A stretch of 64,000 nucleotides of DNA from Gymnorhina tibicen (lineage: Eukaryota > Chordata > Aves > Passeriformes > Artamidae). The translations under genes were made by a program, and so were the position numbers. Shown in pieces: positions 1 to 14,700 of the stretch. Numbering within the stretch: position 1 is the first letter of the stretch; the number at the start of each line of letters is the position of its first letter. The notes beneath the pieces are model-generated. The model ran no database searches. It saw only the letters and a program-made list of their open reading frames with translations, and had not been told where the DNA came from. Location of the stretch: NCBI GenBank assembly GCA_013399875.1, contig VXAZ01006384.1, positions 92,434 to 156,433 of the forward strand. Direction: 5' to 3'.

Positions 1-3000
1 TAACAAAAGGTTTTTAAATATTGAATCGAAGATCTATGATGCATCAACAGAGATGCTCTAAAAAGCTTCCCCACCATTACAACATACTTTGAGATACTAA
101 CTACTCTACTGAATACTACTAGGAAACTCAAGAGGAGAAATCCAACAACTGTCAGGAGCTTCCTACAAGACTGCAACAGCAATTCAAGATACAGAATAAC
201 GATACGAAGCTTATGAGATGGTAAGGTCTACTGTAAATCACTGGGTACAGTGCTAACGTGGGTAGATTATAAAATACTATGCTAGACAAAAAAATAACTA
301 AAAGCCAGTTATTACATGTTTAGCTTTTTTTTTTTAATCAGTAATTATAAACTGTAAAAATGCACCCTAAATCACTACAATAGGCTATGCCCTGAGAAGT
401 AACATTACACACTAAGCAAAAGCCACTAGGAAGTGTCAGGTCTGCAGCTCAAAAGCATAATATATGGAATTCCCTGGAAGCATATTTCCTCCCATTTTTC
501 AGCAATACAGTTGCTTCTTCAGAGGAAAACACTAATGAAAATTTATGCTAATTCTATTTTTTCCAACTTTAATGTTTTTTTTTCCTTTCTCCTTCAAACT
601 CTCCCTGGAAAACTTGATGGATTTATAGATAAAGCTCTTGCTTTTCACATCTGAAAGAGGATATAGGCCTAGCATGAGGTTCTGAAATAACTGAGCCTGA
701 TGAACTCCACTTAAGGACATCAGTCAAAGTACTTTTTGGGAGGTAGTCAGAGTTACTCAAACAAAAAATTAGGCCACCTCACCAATGCTTTGCTACATTC
801 TTCTTTGCTGGTTGGAAGAACAGAGAAGAAGCTGAGAAGAAAACATATCTCTGAGTACACAGGGAAAATTATCTTAGACAGGGACACTGAACTTCCTTTG
901 AAATTAACTTGAATGTTAAGTGCATTTGAGAATTGGCAAGTTACACCCTTTTCTTTGTATCTGACACTGATAAAACAGTAAGAACTAATTATAAATATCT
1001 GTCATCACCCAATGAGTGCAAAGATGCATTTAGAAGTGATATCTACGTTTGAGTGTCAGTTCACTGCTTTTTCCAAAATTGCTCTAGGAGGTACAATTCA
1101 GCAGTTGTGGGTTTTTCTCCCCACACTGTAAGTGCAATGGTTCACCTCCTACTAGATTAAAAAAAACCCCAAAGAGCACTCTTCCCTTACACAAGGCAAA
1201 ACAAAACTAAGCAAACAACAACTTGTCCAAAACTTTTATCATCAAATCTCTAAAGACTCACAACTTAAATCATTCTCTGGTACTCACATTTTTCTCAGTG
1301 TATTATATGTTTTTCAAAAAGTATGCTTTTTGAGTCCGGTTATGCAGACAAACCTTTCCAAAAGCCTTTGTTTCTGTTCATCCATATTATACAGTACTGT
1401 TTTGAAAATTCACTATCTACTTAGGAAAAAAATCACTCCCATCCATAAAGTCTAGCTACACATTCTAATTAAGCAGCACTAGAACAGAACTGGAAATGCC
1501 AGAAATTTTGATTATAAGACAAAAATCTAAGCTTTCTCACTATATTATCACTTTGCTTATTTGTCTTAAAAGCAAATTACATACAAGGTAATTAATCAAA
1601 TAGTATAAACAGACAAGTTACTTTATCCCCTATTTAAATTACACATGGATTTTGTTGTATAAAGAATATGTAAGCAGTCAATAAAACACAAATATGCAGA
1701 CATGAGTACATTAACAAATATTAATCAGAGCAGCTATAACAATGCGTTCCAATAACTTCATATAGATTTGTTATTGTAGCTATCTTTGATGCTGCATGTT
1801 TCTCCAGTGACTGTAACACACAAGACAAACAAAATGCCAGTGAAATAACAGTTACTGTATTTAGCAGCTGAGAATTTACCACTTAGAAACGTGATTCTTC
1901 TATTCCAAATTCTGTACATTTCAAATTACATTTGTTCCTCGAAACCCTTTGTTTCTAGTACAAATTTCTACAAAGACTAATCCAGTGAACAAAAAGAAAC
2001 AATTCAAATGACACATACTACAGCAGAAGACAAAATTAGTAAAGATGCTGAACTTTGTATGAAGATGTTTACAGATGTACAAAGTTTGATTTTATATTTG
2101 AAGAAACTTCAGAGAGTGAGAGCCTTGTATTCTGCAGCTTCTGCTGGACATTTTCTATGAAGGAATGTTCACTGACTACATTTTTAGTCTCTGATCTCTG
2201 AAACACAGAACAGCTGAAATGCCTTATGTTAAGTAGCCATGCTCAGTATGTTAACTACCAATGGCCTAAAGCCACTTTCTTTTTTTTAAAGCAGTGCCCA
2301 AACAGGACTTGGCAGTAATACCAAGTGGTTAGACAGGTATGCTGCAAAGATCATAGTTCCAGAACTTCACATCAGTTTTGAGCTTAACGCAGTATGCTTG
2401 AAGTATCTCTTCAATAATTTCATGCATGAAGCTTCAGGACATTGACAGTTCGAAGCAATTTAGATATTATGTTCCTCTTTTATATAATTTATATTGTTAC
2501 CATTAAAAAATTAAAGCTCAAATTTAACAGCTTACTGTTTGCATTTCCTTCAAACAGAAAGATATGACTTTTTTCAATTTCACTTTTCGTTTTCTGGTCT
2601 TCAAACATTTCTAAATGTAACTATTCTAACTGGATTTAAAAAATAAAGTGTGGGGGAATATTTCCATCAGGTGCAGACTTTAAAAACCCACACTTATGAG
2701 TTATACTACAGCCATCATGTTATGCAAAAGCAGTAAGAATATCAGCACCATCTCTAATCAGGGTTTTCAGAACATTTTCCAAGTACTAAAATTCAATGCA
2801 ACTCGATTAAGCTATATAGGGCCAAATCTTGCCTTCCTACAAGAATGCATCACTTGTGCTGACGTGAATAGGAACTACACGTGAATAGGAACTACACACG
2901 TCTCTATGAGCGCACCTGCTTAAATGTTTATGATGTCAAGTTCAATAGCACAGAACTTCCACAGTACAGCTCTAAGAATGCTAACAAAGACTCCAGATTA

Positions 3001-5357
3001 GACTCTGGAAGAACTATATAATGAGTTTCAAGTCAGATTCTAGTATTAGTATTTCCTTCTGAAAGCCTCAATCATTCCAGTGCAAGATGAGAGAATCTCT
3101 TCCCTTCCACAGTTCCAAGAAATGTTTCTTATCATGCTCCCACTTCCAAGATTGCTTCTATCCCTAAAATTCTTCTCATAAACAGATAATTTTTGCCAAG
3201 GTTAACGAACACACAAATACATTACTAAGTAATCTAGGACCAAGAATCTGATCTTTAATACATTGCCCCCTTGACTTCACACTTTCCAGGTTCACATGAG
3301 TCATTAAAGGGATACTGTTAATCAAGCTGATCCAGGCTACTACACATACTTAAATGTATCATCCACATTCAATAAACATCAGGTCCTCTGGGATGTGTCA
3401 AAGTTCTTGCTCAAGTTAAGTTCTGAAGTTCAGACTCCTGTTTATACTTGAACCTATCCATTTCTCAGTGATCACTGAGGCAACATCTTATGACAAAACC
3501 ATCCTCTCAAGCCAATCCCACACCCCCTTCAGACAACAACTACATTCTTCTGCAACTAAAACCATCAACCAAACCAAGACATCCCATGCATCCCATAGCA
3601 CCTCAAAACAAACAACCATGTAATACATCCCTATCTATGGAGAGGCAGGTGTGGATGCCCTCTGAGACAAAGCTTTGACATGGAGATGCTCAGGCTTAGA
3701 TCAGTCTTATCTAGGTACTGTAAACAGAACAGTGTACATTTAGAAATGTAATTGTTAGCTACTTTGTGCCTGAAATGAATAATGAACATACTCAAAGACT
3801 ACAGGTGGTCTGTTTTCATTTTGAAATGCAAGAGTAAACTCCATTCATCAAACGACTTAGAAGTGCAGGAACTTCACATTTTCAGTGCTTTTTTGATTCA
3901 AAGTGATATCTTATGAGCAGGCTACCTGTGTTTTTTCTCCCTCATTGTTTCTCTCTCTGCCCAACAAAAACAGCATCTTGAAAGTTATGGTCAAGAGGCA
4001 TTTGGGGCAGGAGATATATAAAGCAATTCTGGCAAGGACACTAACTTGAAAATCTAATCCCCGCAGAGAATAGTCTGTTTTTAAAAGAGGCATTGTTGCC
4101 ACTGTACAGACTTCTACAATTGTAGAATGCTTCCCCTGGGTCTGTGGACCAGCACAATTCTACTAGTGTAAAAAAATCCCTTTTAAAGACAAGTTCTAAG
4201 GAAATTACAAAATACACCATTCATATATGATTTCAAATTCCCTTAAAATTTACAGTTATGTAAACAGAGATGTATGGTTGGAGTAGAGCTTTTAAGGAAG
4301 AGTAAAAAAAGGAAAAAAAAACCCCAAAGACTGAAGCTTTGCAAAAGAAAAAAAAGGAACAGTTAGCTCCCTCCTTGCTGCCACTTCTTTTTTTTTAAGT
4401 CTATAGTCTCAATGACCAGTTGGAAGAGTTACATTTTACTCCATCCAGTAACGGACTTGTAGGGTCTTGGTTAAGTGCAAGTTACCAATGTGTGATTTAG
4501 CAGAGTGAGAATCTGTAGTGTAAATAATACATTCAGAAATGTGTATCAAGTGTGATTAATTCTGGATTGTTGAGATAAAATAAATAAATAAACATGAAGT
4601 AAGAAATGAAGGTAGTCTGTTTTAAGAAAACTATTTCCAAATACAGACAAATACAGCTCTGACTGTAAGCAAACGTGTTTGAATTATTTTCTGCCACGTT
4701 TTCCTGTATCTGCTTATCAGGATTTTAACCTCATAGACTTTCCTATCAAGCTAACGTGACAATTAGTAAGCAAACAAAAACCCAGTTAAAAAAGAAAAAG
4801 GCATGATGGCTCCAATACTGTTACTGGAGGCTTCAGAAAGAAACACTGTATTCTGGTGTTCGGCCAAAGACTGCTACACAAAAATAACAGCACTCACCAA
4901 ATATAGTCTGGACCCAAGAAGGTATTAGCATGATGCCATACAGGAACAACCTGGAAACAGACTTAGCTGATACTGGCAGATTCTCCCATTCTTTTTTCAG
5001 ACACTGTTTCACAAGCATTTCAAACTTTTTTTCATTTACCTCCTTTTTTTTTTTAAGTCAAATGATTCCGAGTCCACCTTAATGCAGAAGTTAAAAAATA
5101 AGAAAATGTCACGGTAGGAAGCTGACAAGAGTGATTTCTTAAAAAGATTAAGGAACAAACTGCATTTGCTAAATAAAAATGTATGCCAGTTGTTTAATAA
5201 AGTGACAGACTTCTATTCTGAAATTGAACTTTAGGACTGACCATCAAAAGAGAGAGAAACACAGAGTTAGCTAACACTTGCAACCAAGACATGCACTTGT
5301 GTCTGAAAAGAGAATATTGCACTAAGGGAAGAAACCTGAAAGCTTTAAATGCTTCCT
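1..5357 (-). other. PTAR1 3' untranslated and downstream DNA
   Basis: This is AT-rich DNA downstream of the PTAR1 stop with no recognisable coding region. The nearest polyadenylation-like hexamer on the minus strand is ATTAAA at 5198-5193, about 160 nt after the stop; other ATTAAA hexamers occur further left (for example near 3255 and 335). I saw no AATAAA on the minus strand here, so the 3' end cannot be fixed. A 17-bp tandem duplication (GTGAATAGGAACTACAC) lies at about 2864-2897, and a 16-bp perfect palindrome at 3464-3479. Confidence 0.6.
5193..5198 (-). terminator. Candidate proximal poly(A) signal of PTAR1
   Basis: The minus strand reads ATTAAA about 160 nt beyond the PTAR1 stop codon. 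It is the first common poly(A) hexamer variant after the stop. No clear GU-rich downstream element follows, so real use is uncertain, and a longer 3' UTR is quite possible. Confidence 0.3.
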
Positions 5358-5703
5358 TCACTGACCTAAAAAAGTAACTAACCATTTTCTATAAGCAGTA
5401 GCAAACCTGGCTTGGTCCACATCCCTACAAGTTGATAATACTTTATCAACAAACCGGTATTCCATTTCTGGACCAAGAGAGTCCTGCACAGGAGCACGCT
5501 TCAGGCGTTTTGTTTCTTGGGTATAACCTTGTTTGCTGCTGGACTCATTCAAACCATCAACATCCATAGCTTGTGCCATGGGACTTGCTGCAGGACTGTG
5601 GTGGGAATTATTCAGAGTTTCATCACTGCTGTCCACAGATGATACCACTGCACTCAGGAGAGGAAGTTTGTTGCTTAAGTGCTGTTGAAGGTAGAATACA
5701 CAC
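5358..5703 (-). CDS. PTAR1: PTAR1 exon 7, C-terminus and stop
   Basis: The last coding exon supplies 114 residues and a TGA at 5360-5358. It opens CVFYLQQHL, continues with a Ser/Asn/His/Pro-rich stretch (about residues 20-45 of the exon), then [16 protein letters not shown], a basic [11 protein letters not shown] segment, and ends in [12 protein letters not shown]. The acceptor is AGAAG|GTGTGT, preceded by a long pyrimidine tract seen on the plus strand as the GAAA-rich run at 5713-5745. From memory, the human protein lacks most of the Ser-rich stretch between the first helix and the MDVDGLN segment. The terminal WLVT is shared. Confidence 0.95.
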
Positions 5704-8700
5704 CTTCTTCAAAGGAAAAGAAAAGAAGAAAGAAAGAAAAAAAAGTCATGCACTGAAAATAACCTGCTGCTGCTGCTGAACTGTTTCAATTCATTTCCCA
5801 TCCCACCAGATTTCCCTCACAGACACAAAATCTGCTGTCTCTGCTCATGCTCTGCTAGAAGGGGCTCCATGTCACTTTGGTAAATCTACTGTTACCTAGC
5901 TAGGAACCTGCACCCAGCTAGTAAAGCAAAAGTTTTCTGCAGCCAATCTTCTGTGTACGTTTTGCTTTTTTTTTGTTGTTTAAACATTTAAAGTGTGAGC
6001 AGGCTCATTAACAGCATCTTGTGTGTCTTGTACAAATTATAGGGACTAGTGGAGCTTACACCACAAGATATTTAAACCAAACCAAATTTCCCATGCGTTA
6101 GTTCTGATTATGCTGTTGAACATTTTCCAAAGGCTTAATACATAGTAGCTTAAAAATCTTTTATTGAGTGGTACTTTCTAAAAACAGAACAATATCACAT
6201 GAAGAATCATCCACAAATCAGAAGAAAACTCTTTTAACCAAGTCCTCTTACCTATGACACCACAAGGTTTCATGCCCTGGGTAATTATCAATCAGTTCAG
6301 AGCAGAGCTCCATCTCTTCTTCTAAATGGCGGGGCAGATCCACGCTTTGCTCCTCTGCACAGGCAGCTTCTGTCCCTGCACTCTCTTCCCCCTTCTGAAG
6401 GCTAGGGTTTTGTTCATTTACCATTCGATTTTGTACCAGTATGTTACTGTCAGTCACTGTTCTGCGTATCAAGGAGTTGAGTAAGAACTGGCGGTAATGA
6501 AATCCACTATGGTCTGACACATGCATGGATACCCAATATTTAGTGGATGAAAGTTCATCGAGGAGAACCTGAAACAAAATGCAGGGACAGTTATCAACCA
6601 GTATAAAGATGGAACTTAACCACCACTGCTTCTGTATTAAGGTAACCTCTTCTTTGGGGATTTCAGCCACTGCGGGAATGGTTTAAAAACACATAGGAAA
6701 ATGAAATATCACTGAGCCTTTTCCACTGGGTGCTGAAAAGCATCTTGGCATCCTGGCAGAAAACAAATTAATACTTCTTCCAAATTCTGAAAAGGCAGGT
6801 TTTTCAGAAACCTGCCCACAGGCTGAGTGGGAAAAAACCCAAACCACTTACGATACTAAATAAGCAGTGGTTTAAGAATCTCAGAAGGGTTAGCAATAAA
6901 TACTATTTAGAGAAGGCAGAAACTACAGTGCTATTAGGTTTAAGAATTTTACTTTTTACCCAGTGGATTGTGGGTGTCAGAAGGTGGGTGAGCTGCTTAA
7001 AAAGAATAAAACCCAAACTTAATTTACACCTTCATTTTCCATGAGAGAATGTCAACCATAACATTATGTTTAAACTCCTAGAGCCTGGGAAATACAAAAC
7101 TATTTGTCCATAATCTGGTTGCTTGATTTTACTACTTGAAGAACCCCTAGAAAGGCTTTCACAACAACTCTAGTAAAACTTAAATGCCAACTGCAGCTCT
7201 GTTTTTAACAGTGCTGGCTCCTATGAATTGTTTCTTAATTCTGAGTGCCTTTAAACCTTCAAAATTCATTTCTGGAGAGAAATACAAGTTTGGCTACCAG
7301 ACAAAGCTTCTCTTACCTTGCTTTCTCTATTAGAACCAGTGGTTTGGTTTTTTTTTAACAAGCCTTAACACCTCTTTTCTCACACTGCTTCTCCTCCGGA
7401 GCTTAAACTATACAAAGAGACCAAAACTACCTTTTTCATTCACTTCTAAAGACTTTGAGTATTATCTTACTGGTATACTCTAACTTTTAATCTCTTCTCC
7501 TAAGCTACCTACATCACTTAACAGCACCAGCTGATGCAAAACAATTTTCATAGGAAGAAGTCTTTCTTTTTGATACTGCAACACAAAAGCCACAGCCTCC
7601 CACAAAGAAAACCATGGAAACACATGAGGCCAGCTATACAGCTTTTTTGGGGACATCTGTTTTAAAGGAGATTGGAGCAAATACAATGCAAGCAGTGTCT
7701 TCTACCCAAGAGAGTCAACATGCTTTTCTAAATCTTGACAAAAGATACCAGCATCACCTTCCTTTTACAGATCAGCAATCTCAAGTGAAGTATTAAGTAA
7801 CAGTCCACATACGGGGTTCTTAAGGGGACTAAAACTCCATGTCCAGATCCGCACTTTAAACCATAAGACCAGCTTTTCCCTTCTCAATAGAACTGAGCTT
7901 AGTATTTTAAACTTCTGAACTTTAAAATTTAGGAGTCTATTAAGAACAACATAAGGCTCAGAAAAATCAGATCAGCCTTTATTCAGCTGTGTTTGATACT
8001 ACACACATTTATGCTCAACTGAGACCTTGGAAGAATCCAATTCATTTATGTGAAATATTTTTAAGCTACAAATTTACAGGGGAACATCTTAACTACACGT
8101 TTTAACTCCCTGTACAAAGGGAACAAAATTATTCCCAGCATCACTCTGTACATGAACCAGAATACCTCTTTCAAAAAAGCAACACAGAAGATTGTCATTA
8201 AAACTTCTTGAGATCTACAAAAAACAGAGCCTCCTCTCTAGGAACCTTAGAGTACCAGTGCAAGATGCTTCAAACAACTAGAAGTAAAAGAAAAAGCCAG
8301 CTGATGTCTGAATTCCAAGAGGTTCTTTCTTAGGACTGTACGCTTTGTTTAGTGCTTTCTTACAAAGCCAGCTTTCTCCGTTTCCATCTCTGGAAGCCCT
8401 TTGCCACTGCTCTGTGAATAAAGAGGAAACTGTATGAGATCACCTCCCTCTCCCCACTGTTGACAATCTTTTTCCTACCTCTAGTGGTGACCTGACTACC
8501 ATGGAACTGGCAGCCTCCCTCAGAACAGGACATGTGTGCTCAGTGACCTTTGTCTCGACCTCTGGGTCTGCACTCCCTTTTACACCCTCCCCGACCCTCT
8601 ACTTGGTTGTTTTAGAGCTTTTCCAACCATAAACTGCAGACCAAAACTTCCTCCCTGGTCTGGGACACCAGGAAAATGAAAAGGAATTGGGGAAACAAAC

Positions 8701-11700
8701 TTTTAAGGATAACCAGATAAATATAGCAATGTCCACTTGCAGAAACTAGTGTCTTTGGAGACCCAGTCATCTAAGAAAAAGCCAAGGCCTTACTGGGGAT
8801 GGCTACAAGAAAAACAACTTTGTGTCTCGTGAACACGTTGTCTTCTGGGCATCACACAAGAGAAGTGTTGCCTCATGACAATCACCCCACCACTTGTTTG
8901 CTCGCTTGTTTTACTGTAGGGGGGCTGATCAGTCAATCTCCATCCTGTAGTTATGAAATTGATTATTCCAATCTAAAGCAAACAAAAAAGTTTGTCAATC
9001 CTTGTTGAACTACATCCTGTTTTTCTACCTGCACGATTTCACTGAAACAACACAGTGTGTGTGAATTTTAAGACTATACCCCTACCACTCTCTTACCCCG
9101 GTTCTCTCATTATGCACCCACCTTTTAGTAGGTATCTGGAGGCTATGATCTAACCCCACTAACTGTACAGTCATGTGAGAAAGCTGAAATCGGGTTTTCC
9201 AAGCCAAGTACTCCAGCATTAGAAAGAATAGTTTCAAACAACCTATTCTTGACAAATCCTTGACTGATATTAATGAATGCGATTCAAACACTACATAAAC
9301 TTGCTAATGCCATTCAAATTCTGCAGCTAGAACGAACTGAGATTTATATATAGAAAGAAGAGAATGTTTTTGACTGTCCAGCATAAGAAAGAAGAAACAT
9401 TTATATCCTTATGAGAAAATCTTCCCACTGGGCCAAAACCTTCTCCTTTAGCACTTTAAATCTTTTTCCCAGAGCTTGAGCTGAGATTCAGTCTGCAGTA
9501 GCATTAGGATTACCAAAGAACAAGAAAAAAACCCCCCAAAAATCCTATTAAAAGAGCCTACCTCTTGAAATCCTCCAAAGCAGGCCAACAGCTTCATTAA
9601 TGATAAACCTGTTTTGAGAAGTCATATTTAAATGATAATACAACATACAATTTATGTTTCTGGGCCTCTGCTTCCTTGTACACTTCAAACTGCAGGCCAA
9701 GTTTGTATTACAGCAGAAATATGGCCCTAAATAATACAGGTACTCCTTCATTTCAGGCAACCTTGCAAGAACTAAATGGCCGTGGAATCAGTGACTGTTT
9801 TATCTGCCAATTTTTCATTATGGTTCCAGTCTTGCATCTCAGTGAAATTTATCATACTTTTCAGATATTCAAACACAAAAATTGCTGAAGGTGCAACATG
9901 AGACACCAAGCAAGTAAACAACCCGTACAGAATGTGTAGGGATGGGGTCAGGAAAGCCAAGGCAAAGCTGGAACAGGACCTGGCAAGAGGCAAAGAAGGG
10001 ATTGTGTAAGTATACAGGTCAGAAAAAAAAGACCAAGGAGAGTGCATGCTCCCTGATAAGCAAGAAGGGTGAACTGGTGGCCACTGATATGGAGAAGGAT
10101 GAAGAACTTTTACCGAGCTCTTCATCTCAGTCTTTACTGGCAGTCAGGCCTCCCACCTCTCTCACATCCCCGATCCTCTACATTTGTGTGGGGGGAGTGA
10201 AATCCCTCCCACTACAAGCAAAGAGCACCTTCAGAACCATTTGAGGAAGCTGAACAGTCACAAGTATATGGGATCTGAAGATCCACATTACACAGTTCTG
10301 AGGCAACTGGTGAATGTTGCTAAGCCACTGTCCATCATATCTGAATTCAGGGCAGTTAGGGGAAGTCCCCAGTGACTGGAAAAAGGGAAACATTGCTCCC
10401 ATTTTTAAAAAGGGGAGAAAGGAAGAGCCAGGGAACTGGAGACCAATAAGCCTCACTGCTGTGCCTGGCAAGATCATGGTGCAGATCCCCCCAAAAGATA
10501 TGCTAAGGCACATACGAGACAAGGAGGTGACACAAGGCAGCCAGCAATTGTATCTGACCAATCTCATGGCCTTCTATGACAGAGTGATAGCAAGTGGTCA
10601 ACAAGAGAAGACCAACAGATGTCACCTATCTAGATGTACAAGGCATTCAGTATGGGTTCCACATGACATCCTTATCTCCAAATTTGAGACAGATGGATTT
10701 GATGGAAGGTCTATTCAGTGGGTAAGGAACTGGCTGGATGGACGCAGCCAGAGAGGGGTGGTCAATGGCTCTATGTCCAGACGGAGACTGGTGATGAGTC
10801 CCTCAGGGCTCTGCCTTGGGACTGCTGCTCTTGAGTATCTTCATCAATAACACATGCAGTGGGATTAAGTGCACCTTCAGCACATTTACAGATGACACAA
10901 AGCTGAGCTGTGAAGTTGACACAACAGAAGGATGGGATGGTAGACACGGAGATACGGACAAACTTGAGAAATGGGCTGATGAGTTCAACAAATCCAAGTG
11001 CAAGGTGCTCCACCCAGGCTGGAGTAATCCCAGACAGGAGCACAGACTGGAACTGAATGAGAACAGTCCTGCAGAAAAGGACTTGGGTGTTCTCACGGAT
11101 GAAAAGTTGGACAACAGCCAGCAACGCCCACTTGCAGCCCAGAAAACCAACTGCATCCTGGGCTACATCAAAAGCAGCGTGGCCAGCAGGCTGAGTGAGG
11201 GGATTCCGCCCCTCTGCTCCACTCTGGTGAGACCCCACCTGGAATGTTGCATCCAGCTTTAGGGTCACCAACAAAATGATGTGAACCTGTTGGAGCAGGT
11301 CCAGAGAAGGGTGACAAAGATGCTCCAAGGATTGGAGCACCTCTCCTCTTAGGACAGGCTGAGAAAGCTGGGGTTTTTCAGCCTGGAGAAGAAAAGGCTC
11401 CGGGGTGACCTCAGTGTGGCCTTTTAGTACCTTAAGGGGACTTACAAAATGGAGGAAGAGGGACTTTTTATGTGAGTAGATAGTGAGTGAACAAGGGGTA
11501 ATGGTTAATGAAAGAGGGCACGTATAGACCAGATATTAGGAAGAAATTCTTTACTGTGAGGGTGGTAAGGCACTGAAACAGCTTGCCCAAGAGAGGCTGT
11601 GGATGCCCCATCCATTGAAGTACTTGAGGCCAGGCTGGATGCGGCCCTGAGCAACCTCATCTAGTGAGTGGCACCCTTGCACATGGCAGGGTGGCTGGAA

Positions 11701-14700
11701 CGAGATGGAAGTCCCTGCCAAGCCAAACCATTTTGTGATTCTATGAACCTGCATATTTTTGTGAAAATTTGTAATGCCTGCTTTTTCCCTCCTCTCCTTC
11801 TTACTTGCTTTTTTCCTTGCATCACATCTTGCAAATAATCACTGTATAATTCTGCCTCTTAAAGTTACCTAGACACAAATTTTATCTCAAGTTTCTTGCT
11901 GTCTTTTATGTTCCACACCTTTTCCTAACCATCTTGTATCCCAAACACCTTCTGCTAGGCCATCTGAAGAGATGCACAGGTGGTGTCATGAAAAAAACCT
12001 GGAGCCAACATGAAGACTTCCCAATGGGTTAAACACATTGGTGGAGGAACAACAGCACCAGTGAAATTCTGCCAGAGGTAACAGAAATCAGATGGACAAC
12101 TCTAGACAAAAGTACCACTTCCATAGTCTTCATTCTAAAAAAACAGATCAGCAGGGGGACTGGGATGACAGGCAAAGCAAATGGACCTTGGAATGATCAA
12201 ACAAAGTTAAAATACTTCCTTCACAGCCATGTTTGTGATTCATCACAAAAAGCACTCACAACTAACAATGAATAAACTCACCAGAATAATTCCAGCTCTG
12301 CAAAGAGTTCTTTCTATTACAATGTAATTATTTCTCTTTAATTAATAAGGAGTAGCAAGTGCAAAAAGCACTCAAGGTGTTATCCTGATCCTCAGACTAC
12401 TGTTACTAGTATAATGGACACAGAGCTGTTTAAAACACTTTGTAGTGTTTTGTTTGTTTTAAGGCATAAAATGACTTAAATTTTCTTCAACAGTGCTAAC
12501 TCCCCTCATCTTTTAGTAAGCTAATAAAGATATTAAAGTTCCTGTTTTCTAGTAATATAGACCTCTAACCCTAACTTCTAACCTCCAATCTATCTCAATC
12601 CTGCAATTCTTCTGAGTTTTCTGAAAATTACCTTTTCATATAAACTTGCTAGGCAGATGAGTCCAAATTCTACCCTGTCTCTGCAATGGACATTAAAATA
12701 ATGGCTATATTGACTCAAAAATGTCCCATAAATTCCTCCCTTACCACCCCATGTGGCAAAATGCAGCAGCTGCTGTTAAAAGTGAATGATGCGTATTATC
12801 AACCTAATATTCACAAAGAATTCACCCAACAACTTAGAAAACACAGTATTACAAAACTGCCTCTATAATTTTAGATCATGTCACATTAACTAATTCAGTT
12901 TGCTGCAGGTCTTAATGTTACAGATGAAAAATATTCAACACTGCATAAAGTGCCCCTGCCGTCCTGATATAGTTTAATCAGCTCCCAGTGCAAACGCTGT
13001 CAAAAAATACTGCTGGAGCTGAAGAAATTAGTTACAAGCACTACTATGCTTTCTCCAAAATTCCTGCTCTGCCTTTACTTGGTCCTTCAATATTCTGAAA
13101 CCACAGGCAAGCTGAACAAGGGTAAGAAAACAATGATATTACATGATTAAAATAATAGCTGTTACATATTACCTTTTTTCTCTACTAGGAATTTCAAGAC
13201 TAGAGCTGGAAGAATTACTGAGAGTTGCCCGTTCCTTACTTTGGCTCACATAGTACCATCTATACTCTTCCCACACATACATTAGCACCAAGTAGTAAGA
13301 GAGAAACTCAACTTTGTACACAGGCAAGAAAAATGTGTTATTTCTGCTGAGCAGAACCTGCTTACGCTGGCAAGAAAAATGCAAAACATGCTCACTGCAA
13401 TATTTTGCCCACTTTCTTAAAACATTCTTAGCTACCTGTGGTAATGTCACTTGATACTCTTCATTCATGTTATACAATCTGCTTAGCAAACCAGTATTTG
13501 GGTTTTCTGGACAAGAAGATTTAAGAATTTATTCACTATCGTATTATACCTTGACAGTGAGCTTTGCCAAATGCTGTAAAACCCAGATGCGATGGGACCA
13601 GGCATTGTAGTTGCTTGGATACCTCCCAGCAGCTTCGGAGCAGACATTCATTTCCTCCTGCACTAGACGGTGAATTCTCTCCATGGGTGCTGCTCCCAAG
13701 TTTCCTTTAGTCGCAAGACTGGGCAAGGAGTTTTCCTGAATTAGTTGTTGCAGCACCCATCGTCTGGTTAAACGATGTAAAGGGTTAATGGTGAGAGAGC
13801 AACTTTAAGAGAAAAAAATAGTTTTTCATTTGCATAAATCAAATCTTTCCAATATTTCTGTTCTCTGAACTACACTGGAGCAAGGTAATGAGTGAGTAGT
13901 AAACAACCATCTGAACACTTGCCATACTAAAAGCTGTGACATGAACATCACACTCCAACACAGCTGTACCAGTCTGCTCACGCTAAGTGATCATGGCTAC
14001 TTACAGCATACCAAAATAAAACAGAAAGAAACAGCAAATTTATGAAAAAGTGCAAGCAGTGTGTGCATGAAGTTTCTAATAAGCTCCTCTTTCAAAGTCT
14101 TGCATAATACTAAAATGAAGTATCCAAAGTGAGACAGAAGAAAGTGATTTAATAAAAAATTCACTCTGCTTAGTATCTTTTACATCTGGCAATACTGCAC
14201 ACCGCAATTCAAATTTCTTTCTGTACATCACCAGCAGTAGCAAAGTCCAAAAGGCTTATGGTTTCAAGAGCTATAGGTATAAGCAAAACAAATGTTTTTA
14301 CTGATGAATTACACATATTTGATTTAATGTGTCTGAGATAAGCACACATTCCTAGATGTTTTGGTTTTTATTTTACTCTGGACAGAGTTTTAGTAGTATT
14401 TTTAGAGGCAACCTCAATGCTGTGTCTGCAGCCTGTACACAAAAGGGTCCTACAAAAATGGATTGCAGATGTGTAAACTTCCACAGAGCAGCCCATGATA
14501 ATGGAATTGCAAAGGTCCAACGTGGAATGCTCTGGAGAGATGGACCATGCTCTGGTCCAGAGACACAGAGGTCATCCTGTTTTGCACTGGCTCACATCAG
14601 TTCCAAAACCAATGAATTGCTACTTTCAGAAAGGTGTCACTCCTGGTTAAAAGAAATCAATAAATAAAATAGAAGCAATAAATTCATTTTCTTTAAAGAG

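Noticed and set aside
10771..11340. A 189-codon minus-strand frame
   Set aside because: It is the reverse shadow of the CR1 reverse transcriptase on the plus strand.
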